From NCBI GenBank assembly GCA_002812745.2, contig NCSJ02000017.1, forward strand, positions 202,938 to 266,937: a stretch of DNA of 64,000 bases. Direction: 5' to 3'. Below, one piece after another: positions 1-11,459 of the stretch. The notes under the pieces were generated by a model, which was not told the DNA's origin, made no database searches, and saw only the letters and a list, made by a program, of their open reading frames with translations. Every line of letters starts with the position of its first letter. Within the stretch, counting starts at the first letter, position 1. A program made the translations under genes and the position numbers. Source of the DNA: Scytalidium lignicola (Eukaryota > Ascomycota > Leotiomycetes).

Positions 1-19
1 CCGCCCTCTAGCTTCTCTC

Positions 20-993
20 TTAACCTGAGAACTCCCAGTTTTCTTCAAACTTTCCAAATGTGATGTCTTTATGTCCCTCAAATATATCGTCATATTTTTC
101 AATCCCCGTCTCCGGACGCTCAGCTTGTCTAAAGTAATCGTTACCCAATTCCTGCAAGATTGGATCACTCCACATCTTGGCTATCCAGGCAATCGCTTCG
201 GGTGTGGCGGAATCCAGTGGAAGGTTATACGTTCGGAATCTCTACAAGCAGAAGTTAGTCATCTACTCTATGATTAGGGGTGTGAATAGTGGTGTTCTTT
301 ATCTCATAGCGATCACTACGTACCCATAGAACAGGCCAGAAAAAGGCATCCGCAATTCCAAACGACCCGAACAAGTATCCCTCGTCTTCTTCCCCCGACG
401 CCTTCAATATGCCAATAGTCCTCTTTCTAGAATCTCCCCATAATTTAAGCATTCTCTCAATCTCCTTCGTCCCCTGCTCAGTGATTGGGATTTTCCCAGT
501 GTACTTCGCAATGAAATTCGTGTGATAAGTGTTTCTGATTACGGAAAATCCAGAATGCATCTCAGCCACAGCACTCCTTGCCGTTGCTCTGAGCAGACGA
601 TCTTTAGGCCATAACTTTAGATCAGGATGAGACTCAGCGAGGAACTCACAGATTGCTAGGGAGTCGTTGATGTTTATTGATGGGCCTAGGGAGGGAATCT
701 GCAAGAGAGGTACGAAGCCGCTTGGGGAAACTGATTTCACCTAAGATAGGATGAGTTATAAGGAAATGAGAAGGGAAGGTTTCGATTTAAAAGGGATCAA
801 ATACGAGCCTTACATCAGAGAGGGCTACATATGTGGCCTTATAGGGAATTTTAAAGTATTCTAATAGGGTAGCAACACGAGCTGTCCAACCTATTCTGAG
901 TGTTAAAAGACAATTTTGTCTAAAAGCGAGAGACATACTTGAATACCGTGTATAGGTCCCAATGAGGTGATATTCAAGACTCTCGGAAGACAT
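20..993 (-). CDS. Glutathione S-transferase-like protein
   Basis: Four exons, 993-939, 881-814, 740-324 and 241-20, join in frame to 253 aa with GT-AG introns. The N-terminal part (IGTYTRYSTRVATLLEYF, then SPSGFVPLLQ and NDSLAICEFLAE) follows the thioredoxin-like GST_N fold, with the SLAICEFLAE helix where glutathione binding is expected. The second half (FGIADAFFWPVLWRF) matches the all-alpha GST_C domain of the maleylacetoacetate-isomerase/zeta-like fungal group. Likely cytosolic and glutathione-dependent; the substrate cannot be told from sequence. There is no signal peptide. The stop codon lies only 20 bases from the window edge. Start chosen as the first ATG of exon 1. The family call is good; the GST subclass is inference. 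Confidence 0.82.
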
Positions 994-1981
994 AGTTTTG
1001 AGTTAGATTTAGAGAACCTTATCCTATTTCAAGAATGCTTCAATTACTAAAGAGGCGGTGTGAGTAAAATTAGCAAGAACTATAGGCTTAATTATCTCTA
1101 TAGAAATTATGCGGATGGTAATATCAATTTATTGTGATGGAAGGGAAAAGCGATAAGAGCTGGATACAGAAAGAATGAGTCACAGCTATTGACATCGGAA
1201 AGGCGCCGGGTGGAATCTCTTGGCTACAAGTACTGCCGTTATTCTAGCGAAACTAGTTAAGCTAATAATGATAATTTTTAACAGTTGATCATAAGTCAGT
1301 TGAACAAACTAGAGAAGACTGTTGCAAATTTGCACCAGTGGTCAGCTAATTTTCTGCTTATATACTATCAAAGGATTGCTTACGGATTTGCTGATAGGTA
1401 GACGTTAGTGCTGGATAGTGTATCAAAGCAACAAAGATTGAAGAAACAAATAAATAGGCACTGGAATTGGTACAATCGATTGGCTGAAGGGTGTTCTAGA
1501 ATAATCGAGCTCTGTCATGCATCTGGATCGCTCCATTCATGCCTGATAAAGATCATCTTCCGTATCAGGGAATAGTTTCTTAATTAGGAAAACCCAAAAA
1601 AGAGCATGACGTCGTTGATTGTTAGTCAGCAAACTTCCTCCTTTCCCAATCGAAATTTTCTAATGTATGAGGATTTTTCAACGTTGGGTCTATGAAAGCG
1701 TTTTCTAAATTAAGTTAATGCATCCTAATCAAGAGTTTGCAGTGAGGAACAGAGGAAGACACTATACGTACATGGCTTGAAGAAAAAGGGAAAGTCTTAG
1801 TAATGGTTAAGGCATAACGCCAAACTTGTGAACCTCATCATATATAAATATCTAAGGGTTTATTATAATTTCTGGAGATTATACTTCTATCTCAAGATTA
1901 TTAATTCATCAATTGAAAATCCAGCAACAATACACAAGCATATCAAACCGAACTTTATAAATCACTACTCCTCGATCCATC
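994..1981. other. Intergenic, AT-rich, no gene seen
   Basis: About 1 kb between the divergent GST-like and GFA genes. Frequent stops in all frames and no RNA gene recognised. It presumably holds both promoters. Confidence 0.6.
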
Positions 1982-2440
1982 ATGCCACAATCATCTTGCC
2001 TTTGTGGCGCGAATATTATCACCTTCTCTGGCACTCCTGAAATAATATTCAAATGTCACTGTGCTGACGAGCGCAAACTCACTGGGGCTGCTCCCTTCTC
2101 CCTAAACCACCTCATATCAGCAGATACGATGAAAGTTGTCAAAGGAGAACTGCAAACCTGGGCGTTTGTAGTAGAGAGCGGGAACTTGATGACAAACCAC
2201 TGCTGTGGACAATGTGGAAGCTTGCTGTACAGATCTTCGAGCGGATATCCGGGGAAGCTCGCAATTAAGGTTGGGTGTATCGATGATGATCAGTTGATGA
2301 ATAATTATGTGCCGGAGGTGGAAATATTTACGAGGAATAGAGCGCCTTGGGAACCACCTGTTGAGGGTGCTATTCAAAATTGGGGGGACTTTGGGAGTGG
2401 TGAAGGCCCATCAGCTTCTGAATTTGGGCATAGTCATTAA
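1982..2440 (+). CDS. GFA/CENP-V family zinc protein, copy 1
   Basis: Single exon, 152 aa. The glutathione-dependent formaldehyde-activating (GFA, Mss4-like) fold is shown by the N-terminal CLCG motif, CHC at about residues 26-28, and CCGQCGS at about residues 74-80. These cysteines normally bind zinc. The usual pattern CHCxxC is broken here: the third cysteine is Glu (CHCADERK), so one metal site may be weakened or lost. The tail GPSASEFGHSH is histidine-ended and not conserved in the family. Most fungal GFA proteins have no proven reaction. Two more family members lie in this window, at 21829 and 47203, and they keep the cysteine. The start is the ATG directly before PQSSCLCG. Confidence 0.85.
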   Translation: MPQSSCLCGANIITFSGTPEIIFKCHCADERKLTGAAPFSLNHLISADTMKVVKGELQTWAFVVESGNLMTNHCCGQCGSLLYRSSSGYPGKLAIKVGCIDDDQLMNNYVPEVEIFTRNRAPWEPPVEGAIQNWGDFGSGEGPSASEFGHSH

Positions 2441-2521
2441 AGGACGTTGTTTCTGAGGACTGAGAGAAGTGGAAATTCTGGATATGCTGATACAATGGGT
2501 TTGAAAAATATGAAATTTCTC

Positions 2522-4388
2522 CTAAACCAGACCCTCAATCTCATTCGCCATATTATCCACAGCCACGATATCAGTCCATAACTTTCTGTACCGTTCTTCA
2601 TGTATTGCTTTCACCCACCACAGTTGTTCAAGAGTTTCTTTTGTGGTATCCCAACTATCTAATTCCAGGATTATTAATAGACTCCTTAACTGAGTGACAA
2701 ACCATATCCTCTCTTCGTTACAAGTCTCTATGCCACCTATAAACAGTAACCAGAGAATTAATTCATACATTTCCTTTTTTCCAGTTCGAAGCATTATCAA
2801 ACATTCCTTTAGCTTTTGCACCAAATTTTTAGAACCAGTTGCTGAAAATGGAAATTCTTGTAAGGTGGTTTGTATATAAAGCAGTGAGCCTATACACAAT
2901 GATTTTCTAAATCGGGACGTATGGGAACTGTCATCGTAGTATGATTGTGAAGATAAGAAAGTGTAACGGAGCCCACATGCATCTTTAAAGAGTACAGCTT
3001 GGTCCAATGCACTGCACGGAACGGGATTAGAGATAAAGACAGATATTCGGTTAGAGAATTTTAACATAGAAACAAGGGCAGAGATAAGAATCGGCTCAAT
3101 GGATAATAATTTGAGATTGTGACATAAGTTTTTCATCTGAGAAGTGGACGTTTCACAATTAGGCGATATCCAATCCTCATTGAGCAAGGTTGACTCCGGA
3201 AAGAAAGGCATTTGAAGAGAATTCACCGCCCCAGTAAGGTCGGCTCTGGAAATTTTGATTAGAAGTCTTAATAGTTAAGTCAAGGAAGGATAGATAGTAC
3301 TCACCTTTGAAGTTTGGCTTGAAGGGTACAGCTAAGCTCCGTAACTCCTCTAGTGCCGATCATTTCTTTGATGCCAATCATATGAATTCTCCAGCCATCA
3401 AAGTTACCTTGTAATGCCTACGGTGTGAACACTGTGATTAACTAGATGATACTTCTCGCGCAATTGATTACCGGTTTCTTACCTCGGTGATAGCCATACA
3501 AGATACGGCTCCTATGGTTCCTTCGCTCATCACCATTGTTTCTGCTGGTTGGGGCAGTAACTCTCTCGTTTTTAATCTTTCCTTAACTAGGTTTAAACTC
3601 TTTCCAAGATGTACCATAGCCTCTCTATTTCCAGTGATCCCTGAAATAAGGCTAGCATAAGAGTATGTTGTGTAGAGCAGAGCATGAAACAGTGCTTGAT
3701 CGCTAAGAGCCCAATCGAACCAACCGATTGGGCTCATGGGATTGAATCCGAGTGATTGTTCGAGTGGCCACATCGCTCTTCCTGTATCGATGATGCGGTG
3801 TATAATTTCTGATAGTTCAAAATGAGGATCTAATCCTAGAGAAGGTGTGGAATTTTGGGCAAGACCGCGCGTTATCTTGCAAGCATTATTTCCCTGGCTT
3901 AAAATTATGCCCTCAGTGACAACAGAAGTTAATCTTTCTGGATTTGATATTTGTGCCTTATGCTTCGTTGGAGGTCTCGATTTCTTCTCCCCTGGAACGA
4001 CGTTGGCTTGTTGACATTGCATCCTCCTGCGTGAGGATCCCTTCACTACGTGGGATCTGACCAATCTCCGAACATCGGGATCCTTGTGTCTTGAAGGTCC
4101 TGTGGCATTGATGAACTCAAGTTTTCGAGTACCAGGATTGAGATCTGATTCTGATTCCTCACTTTCACGTGGAATCGCTCTAGAAGTTTGCCTGTTTGAG
4201 GGGCCATCTGATTTGGAATTTTCTTTGTTCCAGCCCTTGTGAACCAAGATTACGGGTCCATTCTGATGAACCACAGATAACAAGTCCATAACACCCTGTT
4301 CAATAATAGATTGAAAGGAAAACGGTGATTTTATGTAAAGGGACCAGTTGAGTAGTAGAAATGTGAATGTCTGACTTCTACGCGACAT
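2522..4388 (-). CDS. Fungal transcription-factor-like protein (Fungal_trans_2/DUF3468 type)
   Basis: Three exons, 4388-3483, 3417-3305 and 3245-2522, give 580 aa. The N-terminal half is basic and disordered and contains the signature FINATGPSRHKDPDVRRLVRSH region (about residues 100-122). That region is common in fungal proteins annotated as fungal-specific transcription factors without a zinc cluster. The second half is helical (GWFDWALSDQALFHALL; YASLISGITGN; a GNFDGWRIHMIGIKEMI segment across the exon 2 boundary) and fits the Fungal_trans_2 regulatory domain. No Zn2Cys6 cluster is present, so direct DNA binding is not shown. The 36-base-spaced splice sites all have GT-AG ends. Function unknown; a nuclear regulatory role is family-based inference. 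Confidence 0.72.
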
Positions 4389-4721
4389 ATTCTTTTAAGT
4401 TGTCAGGATGCGCAATAATTTAGGACTGCTTAGTAATGCTAACCTTAATACAGAGTAATTATTCATTCTGCAGATACTAAATCCGCTCTAAGTAATAATC
4501 ACGGACTTTATACGGAAGTAGAAAGTGAAGTGACTTATCACGTGACCTAAATACCTTCTTGATCAGGTTTAGTGAATTAGTAACGGCTAATTGCAGCAGA
4601 GCAGCGATGATCCAACATCAATCGGTTCGGGGATTTGGTCTTTGATAACCGTGACGGACATTGCCTCGTAAGTGAGTTGTGCTGAAGTGTCAGAGCAGCC
4701 CGTGCCATTCAACGATAGTGA
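4389..4721. other. Divergent intergenic region
   Basis: Holds the presumed promoters of the regulator-like gene (-) and the methyltransferase gene (+). No clear conserved site recognised. Confidence 0.5.
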
Positions 4722-6675
4722 TGTCGCAAATTGAGAAAGGCGCTCCGAGTGAGACCGGCGCGCCAGAAGCCCCTGATTACAAAGGTATTACGGGTACACA
4801 AGTAATACCGGGCTTTGCGACCAGTGCTCCACCGCAGGATCTCCCGGCTCCAACAATCACGAGTGGGCCAGATAGCGTAGCATCACCATCACAAGGTCTG
4901 GATAACCTTAACAAGTGGTTGCAGGATGTTAGACCCATGTCTGACGTTATTGCGGATGCGCAGTTGAAGGTGGAAAAACCCTGGCACAGTTGCATCGGCA
5001 TGAGTAACGACAGCTAACGGGGTCCGACAAGGAAACAAACCCTCCTGTGTTGCACAGCGTCGAGGCGAAGACTCAGACCGAATTTGATACAAAGGCTTCT
5101 GTCCCTATTTCACAGAAAAGTGAATTGCAGAATCAAGCTGAATCCAATGCACAAATCGCAGGAACACGTGATGAAGGTCTACGTACACAAGATCCTCCTA
5201 ATGCGGAACAAGAGACTTTTTGGGCAGAGACAGATGGTTATGAACCTATGGCTCTTGTTGTAAGCTAATAAAACGTAGGTCAGGTGAAATGAGTCTGACT
5301 TCGCCTAGGTTGATTCACAGCCAAGTGAAGGGAGTATCGGTGACGACGATTCTGCTCTGGGACAGTCCTTATCGTAGGCGATTTCAGAGCTCCTATATAA
5401 TCATTAGCATTGACAACCATAAACAGGTCCTCTACCGCATCTCTGAGATCAAGTCTTTACGAATCTGTGGTGGAGAATGGACGCACCTACCATAAGTATA
5501 AGCAAGGAAGTAAGTGCTAATAGTGGAGTTCTGGCTAGTTTCTAACATTCAAGTTAGAATACTACTTACCAAACGATGATGTATGAGTGCCTCAAGCTTC
5601 TATTTACTATTGCGCCGCTAATATCGCAACAGGTTGAGCAAGACAGACTAGGTCAGAACACTCAAAATTATCAATCGACCGTATTTACCTGACATTTCAC
5701 AGATCTTCAGCACCATCTATTTATGTTGACATTAGATGGAAGACTCCACCTCGCACCCGTTAGAAACCCGCAGATGGTTTTAGATTTCGGCACGGGAACA
5801 GGAATTTGGGCCATAGAATACGGTTAGTGAGAAGCATTTTACTTGAAACTTATGAAGGGTAAAAATTATCCAATTATTGTTGCCTTAACTAAACTCATAT
5901 CTTAAGCTTCGCAAAATCCATCCACTACAGTTATAGGAAGCGACTTGAGCCCAATTCAACCGGACTTGTAAGAAGAAATCCCCCTCCTCCTACCCTATTC
6001 GAACCAATTTTCGCGACTAAACGCTTAATAGTGTGCCACCAAATTGCCGCTTCGAAGTAGACGACACCGAAGACGAATGGCTCTACACCCAAAAGTTCGA
6101 TCTTATCCATGCTCGAGCAATGTTCAGCTGCTTCAGTGACTTCGTCTCCATCTTCCGCAAAGCCTACGACGCCCTTGCCCCAGGAGGTTACCTCGAAATG
6201 CAAGATATATACTTCAAGCCGCATTCGCTTGATGGCAGTGTGGAAGGCACCGCGCTTCAAGCCTGGAACAACAAGGTTATCGAAGGCGCGAGGATCCTAG
6301 GTAGGGACTATCATTGTGTTCCGAAGTATGCGCAATGGCTCCGGGATGTGGGGTTTGTGAATGTGGTTGAGAGGGTGTTTATGTGGCCTAGCAATACGTG
6401 GCCGAAGGGGAGTAAACAGAAGACTCTAGGGCTGTGGATGTATCATAACGCCATGAGTGGTGCAGAGGCGATATCCATGGCTTTGTTGACGAGAGCGTTT
6501 GGGATGACGACTTCTGAAGTGGAGCTCATGTTGGTTGATGTTAGGAAGGATTTGAAGGATCGGTCGATTCATGCTTACCATCCTGTGTGAGCTGTCCTGC
6601 AAAATCCGGGCTTGATAAGAGATGCTAACAGATTCTAGTTATATCGTTTATGGACAGAAGCCATTGGATGCTTAA
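4722..6675 (+). CDS. LaeA-like SAM-dependent methyltransferase (5' end uncertain)
   Basis: Multi-exon gene of the fungal LaeA/TAM-domain methyltransferase group. Introns: 5260-5308, 5374-5426, 5510-5557, 5581-5632, 5652-5702, 5823-5906, 5968-6031 and 6587-6638. Spliced, these give the family hallmarks in order: [43 protein letters not shown], motif [43 protein letters not shown] and the terminal [14 protein letters not shown]. The acidic, disordered N-terminus is usual. Near 5004-5016 the first segment (from ATG 4722) runs into TAA while coding continues in another frame from about 5008. The cause is either an unrecognised intron or a one-base frameshift. LaeA-type proteins affect secondary metabolism, but this large family mostly has unknown targets. 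Confidence 0.82.
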
Positions 6676-6865
6676 GTTAAATTGCTTATGAGTTTTGATG
6701 ATTTATAACCATATGTCTATATATTTCTGAGACTGACGGTTAGAGGGGTGGGTATTTTATATTCGTAGTCCACGAATGATGTAAATGAAATGTTTAGCTT
6801 AGAGTCACATCTCAATTATTATAAATTAGCAAAAATTTCTGAGTTTTTATTTAATTTTATTTCTT

Positions 6866-9800
6866 TTAAGTTCTAGAAATAATCTTCGTTAAAATCGGAA
6901 GCACATGCTTATACTCCCCATCATCAGGGCCATTAAATTTGACGAGTTCAGAGTGGTCCTTCTCCAAGCTCTGACAGATGCGACCTCTAGGTTGCATACA
7001 GAAGCCGCAAGTAGCGGATGACGCACTCACCAAATGCGTCAGCGGCCCATCCAGTTTCCATTTTCCTTTCTCGACCTTTCAAGATTATCAGCTGATTATA
7101 ACTCTGTATACCAATACAAGTGATCAAATAAACTTACTTCTCTTGCTGTTTTAGACAGTTTATTTTCATAGAAGAAAGCCACCGGGGGCTCAAGATAATC
7201 ATCGAAAAAGGTACAGTATACTTCATTTTGAGCTTGTAGATCGGACGAGCCTATCTCTAACGCCATGAGTAGAGCTTCGTTCGGTTGACCTTCGACTATT
7301 GGCCGGAGAGACCTGATATCCATCCCCTCGCTAGGAACTCCAAAGAATAATGCACCCTTTATCGAGTTCACAAAATCATGGTTTTTCTCTCTCCTTGCAG
7401 ATATCATTGCCTCATACTTGATTAGTGATGATATACCAGACCAGAAGTATAGTAAATACCTGTTTCACAACTAAACCGCCAAGACTGTGTGCAATGAATA
7501 CAAGAGGGACTCTAGGAGGTGATTTTCTCAAGTTCTCCAGATCAGACAGCAAATATTTCGCCAGATCTTTAAGGTTCTGGGTTGAAGTATTATTCTTGAG
7601 TTTGGTCTCAAATCCGTAGGTCATTATTCTTGCACCCCTAAATTCTCTTGGTAATGAATCTACGAGCCACATGAATGGACCTCCACGTTCTCTAAAGGAT
7701 CCCCAGGCATGTGCTCCAAGTCCAGATACAGCACAAATGCTAGATATCTTGAGCTAAGTAATAGAGGAGTGGAAGATAATAGAACTTACTCAAGGGTATG
7801 ATCATATCCAGCATCTGGATTTACCGACCATAGAATCGTGAGGTTCCTGAAATGTGTATCGAAGGTGATCCACTCAAGCGTTTCCACAGACTCTTTATTG
7901 TCATCAGCGATAGGTGTGGGAATAGGGACCTTTAGTTCCTGAGTTTGCAAAAAGGTTTTGGATGAAAGCTTTTCTGGAATCTCCTTGAAATATACCACTG
8001 CTGTTAATTTATTAGGATCTGGGCTTACAGCTAACGATCTCGTTGTTATATCAGTATCTTCAGGCAAGCCTAGTACTTGTCGGATAAGGGGTCGTGTTCC
8101 ACCGTTAAGACAAGAATATGGTATTCCCTGAACCCGAAACATTACTAAGGAATGATCAATCGCTGGTGGTGGTGGTGGTGGTGGAAGAGATGGAGGTGGA
8201 GGAAGTGGAGGAGGTATATACATCGACCACCTATCCTCGGGGGTTGAGGGCTTCTCCTCTGGTGTTAATGGGCCTTCTTCTAGGTCTAGATGAGATTCTG
8301 GGGTAGATGACTGCCGCGAAAGGACTTTTCTGAGCTCGTCCATAAAATCTGTTCGATCTGAAAATGTGGTAATTAATGAGACATTTTGTCCTCATAGTAA
8401 TAGCACAATGTGCGAAATAATGTGATGGTGCTTACGCTCGGTTGTCGTAAAGTCAATTTCAAGATGCCCCATTTTTCCAATTGTAGCATGAACTTGAGTA
8501 AAAATGCTAGAGTCGATAGATTGTGTTGAGACAGCTGATTCCTCACTTTCGGGAGTATTAGAGCCTACGAGTCAAGAAGGATTAGTCCTACTGATATTTT
8601 GAAATTTGAATAAGGAAACTTGCGTTCAATAGTAGAGGCTTTAGATGACTGGTGAGAACCGAAGCTCATCCACGAAGGTCGCCGTTTTAGGGATTCAAAC
8701 GTCGATCGCCTCCTAGGCACAACAGGTGGCTTGAACTTAAATTTGATCTTGATAGACTTGTCCGTAGGTAATTTGACGATTTGTTCAAAATATGACAAAC
8801 GAAACTCAAAGTGACTCTTCGGCTCAATCTCATGACTATAGAAGGAGAGAGAAATCTGGCCGTCATCAATGGCACTCCATATCTTAAGGTGTTGAGCCCG
8901 AGCCTCTGAACCTCTGTTTGATTTGATAGTGTCAACATTTAGAGTGTGTAGGATGTGCTTTTGTCTCAAGGCATCCTCAAAACCTAACATATCGGAGGTG
9001 TCTTGAAATGAGTACCGCGGGCTAGCCTCAGGAAGTGATTCACGTTCATGTTCTAAGCCAACTATTTCAACAGCACTGAGCTCAACCAACGACACTTCGT
9101 TTTTTCCAAATAATAATCCCCTTGCATTGTTTTTTGTTATCTTTTCGTGCTTTGTGAACGGATATATAATTGTGGGTGGAACTAAACTCCCATAGACCAA
9201 TTAACCACAAATAATTGGCTAAAGTAAAAACTCTACATAACTCACGGTGATGAACAATCCCAATCTTTCCTGAATCGTCCGTGCATACTACAAATCTTCT
9301 GGTTCGGTCTTCCGCGAAGCAGTTGACAACATCTATGCTCCGTAATCTGTGGAAGATATCCTCGGTTCGATTGCGTGGAATACGGCTGTATTTTTTTAGT
9401 ATTACTCCGGGCGGGTGTTATTTACAAATGACTGACATATTGGTAGCAATGACGGTTGGATCAAAGGATCTTGGGGTTACTGATCGATCTTCATCAAAGC
9501 CAAATACTCGTTTGCGGATGATCATACTGGAATGTTTGTTTAAGGCCGCTGCCACCCGCTTCAACTTCTCTCCAGAATATCGTAATAGACTATCGTCATC
9601 TTGGAACTGTATTGATCTCGCCAAAAATTCCGGCAACTCATCATCTTGCAAGCGATGGTCCCGAATGCTAGATTTTAAAGCCTCTCGAAGCTTCATGATC
9701 TCGGAGTCATCTGGTTTCCGTGGCGTCTTCTCGTCAATCAAGTTGGGTAGGGCTTGAGGGCCCATCCTTTTCAGCGTATTCTCAAGACGCTCAATCTCAG

Positions 9801-10416
9801 TGTATAATAACCGCACATCATTTCCAAGTTCTCCTTGCTTCTGGACCGTGAGTGGCTGATCTAGTCTCTGCGGTGTTCTATGATTGCCAGTGGAAGCAAT
9901 CTCGGACTTAGTTACCTTGATGAAGGCTCGCCTTAAAAGATTTACGTTAGAGTGAGTATTCTATAAAATAAGTAAGGTGCTGAGGAGTAGTTGATGTTAA
10001 ACTAACAGCATTATGTCGTCCAGTGTCGCTTCCATGGCGTAGAGATGGAAGCGAAGCCTTTCCTCGAACTTCTGAATATCCTCATCGGTGTATACATATC
10101 TAGGCAGCTTGTATGATAGCTTGACTGATTCAGACACCAATTCTCTCTTGCCGAATTTCTTCGACTTCTTTTTCTGATCCTCATAGTCGTAGACAAAGTC
10201 TCGACATTCATCCAACGTCTGCACGAACGATGGCAATCTCTCGACGAGGGTATTCTGCCTCTTGGATATAACCTCGAGATTATCAAAGGTGTAGAGGAAG
10301 CGGTTGATAGTGATCGCCAGGCTTTCGATGTCCTTGGAAGGGGCTCCATAGGCTCCGTTGAAGCCAAGAGAAAGAGGCTTTGCCGGCTTACTCGCTTGCC
10401 AGAGGGTGTCCGTCAT
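6866..10416 (-). CDS. Large alpha/beta-hydrolase (lipase-like, NLR-associated type), one internal TAA
   Basis: Eight exons (10416-10003, 9960-9246, 9181-8624, 8564-8436, 8357-7790, 7739-7460, 7416-7138, 7075-6866) sum to 1,051 codons. The first about 600 residues are helical and of unknown fold. A run of prolines (PPPLPPPPSLPPPPPPP, near 8160-8215) links to a C-terminal alpha/beta hydrolase. That domain shows the opening strand DICAVSGLGAHAWGSF, the nucleophile elbow AHSLGGLVVKQ (Ser near residue 880), GALFFGVPSEG, and the late histidine DHSELVKF. This is the SERAC1/PGAP1-like domain often found at the N-terminus of fungal NLRs; here no NACHT follows. Exon 2 has an in-frame TAA at 9418-9420 flanked by good coding on both sides. 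The junction 8623-8565 looks like a GC-AG intron. The gene is either a recent pseudogene or hides an intron at the TAA. Confidence 0.72.
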
Positions 10417-11459
10417 CAGTGCAGCAGGCTCAAAAGTAATTGCTCCTGCTGCTGGAGGTATTGCGAGCTTTGTGCTAGCCCTTGAGAACGTGCCTGTGGT
10501 CCCTGGGTAACATCGATTTGAGTCGAGACGTCGGCACCAACCGCAGGCAGGGAGGTCGAGAGAGACAACGATGTGCCCTTTAGCTTAAACCCGCACCCCG
10601 TCAGCCAGGTGTCGCCCAAGAGCCGCGTCTAACTGTGGATGGCATCCCGAATGCCGCCTCAGTCGAGCTGAACCTGATCATGGCCGGTTTGAGATGAAAT
10701 ATTGATCCGTTCAAACAAATGCTCGATGGCATAGATTGCACGTTGTGGCGACGCGAGTCATTACTGGCCACCATCCAGACCCGGTGGCTGACATGGGGTT
10801 GTAGAGGATGCTTTGCGGTCTGGGCCACAGGCAGCCGCTTGGAAAGCGCGATTCCCCCAAACATCTCCCCATCTCCCCATCTCCCCCTCGACCCTGGGTC
10901 TGTCATGATGATAGATGATTGATGCTGCAATACTGTACTGTACTAATTAGTTATGTCCTATGTGAAACTGCACTCTTCTCCGGAGCAGTCAGCGTGCACT
11001 GTTTACACACTAGGCTTACCTTGGTTTACTGTATGAATCTATTGCTTCACAGCACCCTGGTCTTCCGAATCCCAAAAGGGTGATTGTGCACAGGGCTGCT
11101 CCCTCCCTGTTCTATTATTACCTTCTGTATAGCTTTCCTCGCGGCTCTCAACTTCAAACAACGAAACAAAGTTTTTGCTGTGGGGCATTGCATATCTAGG
11201 AAACGATACTCATCAAGCAAGCTTTTGTATCCCTGAAGATCACCTTTGGAATCGCGCGTGATTGTGTCTGGCCGCAGATCAAGGCTGCTTCAAATCCTAG
11301 GGGAGAGGCAATTTGTTATGCCAGGCATCTGGCCTTGGAAGGGTAGCATCTGGGTCAATCCAACTACCCAGGTCCCGAGTCATTATGTGCGTTCTCTTCA
11401 ACAGAAAATAGCTCACCATTCCACAAGAAAGATAACGCAGCTTACACACCTCTCAATAG
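10417..11459. other. Intergenic between hydrolase gene and phosphate symporter
   Basis: No gene I can support. Contains a pyrimidine-rich run of repeated ATCTCCCC near 10861-10890. A first exon of the downstream symporter probably lies at its right end, for example ATG at 11319 with a phase-compatible but weak GTCCCG donor near 11373. Confidence 0.5.

Noticed and set aside
10420..10930. Short minus-strand open frames upstream of the hydrolase start
   Set aside because: Compositionally odd and not in splice continuity with exon 1; treated as non-coding.
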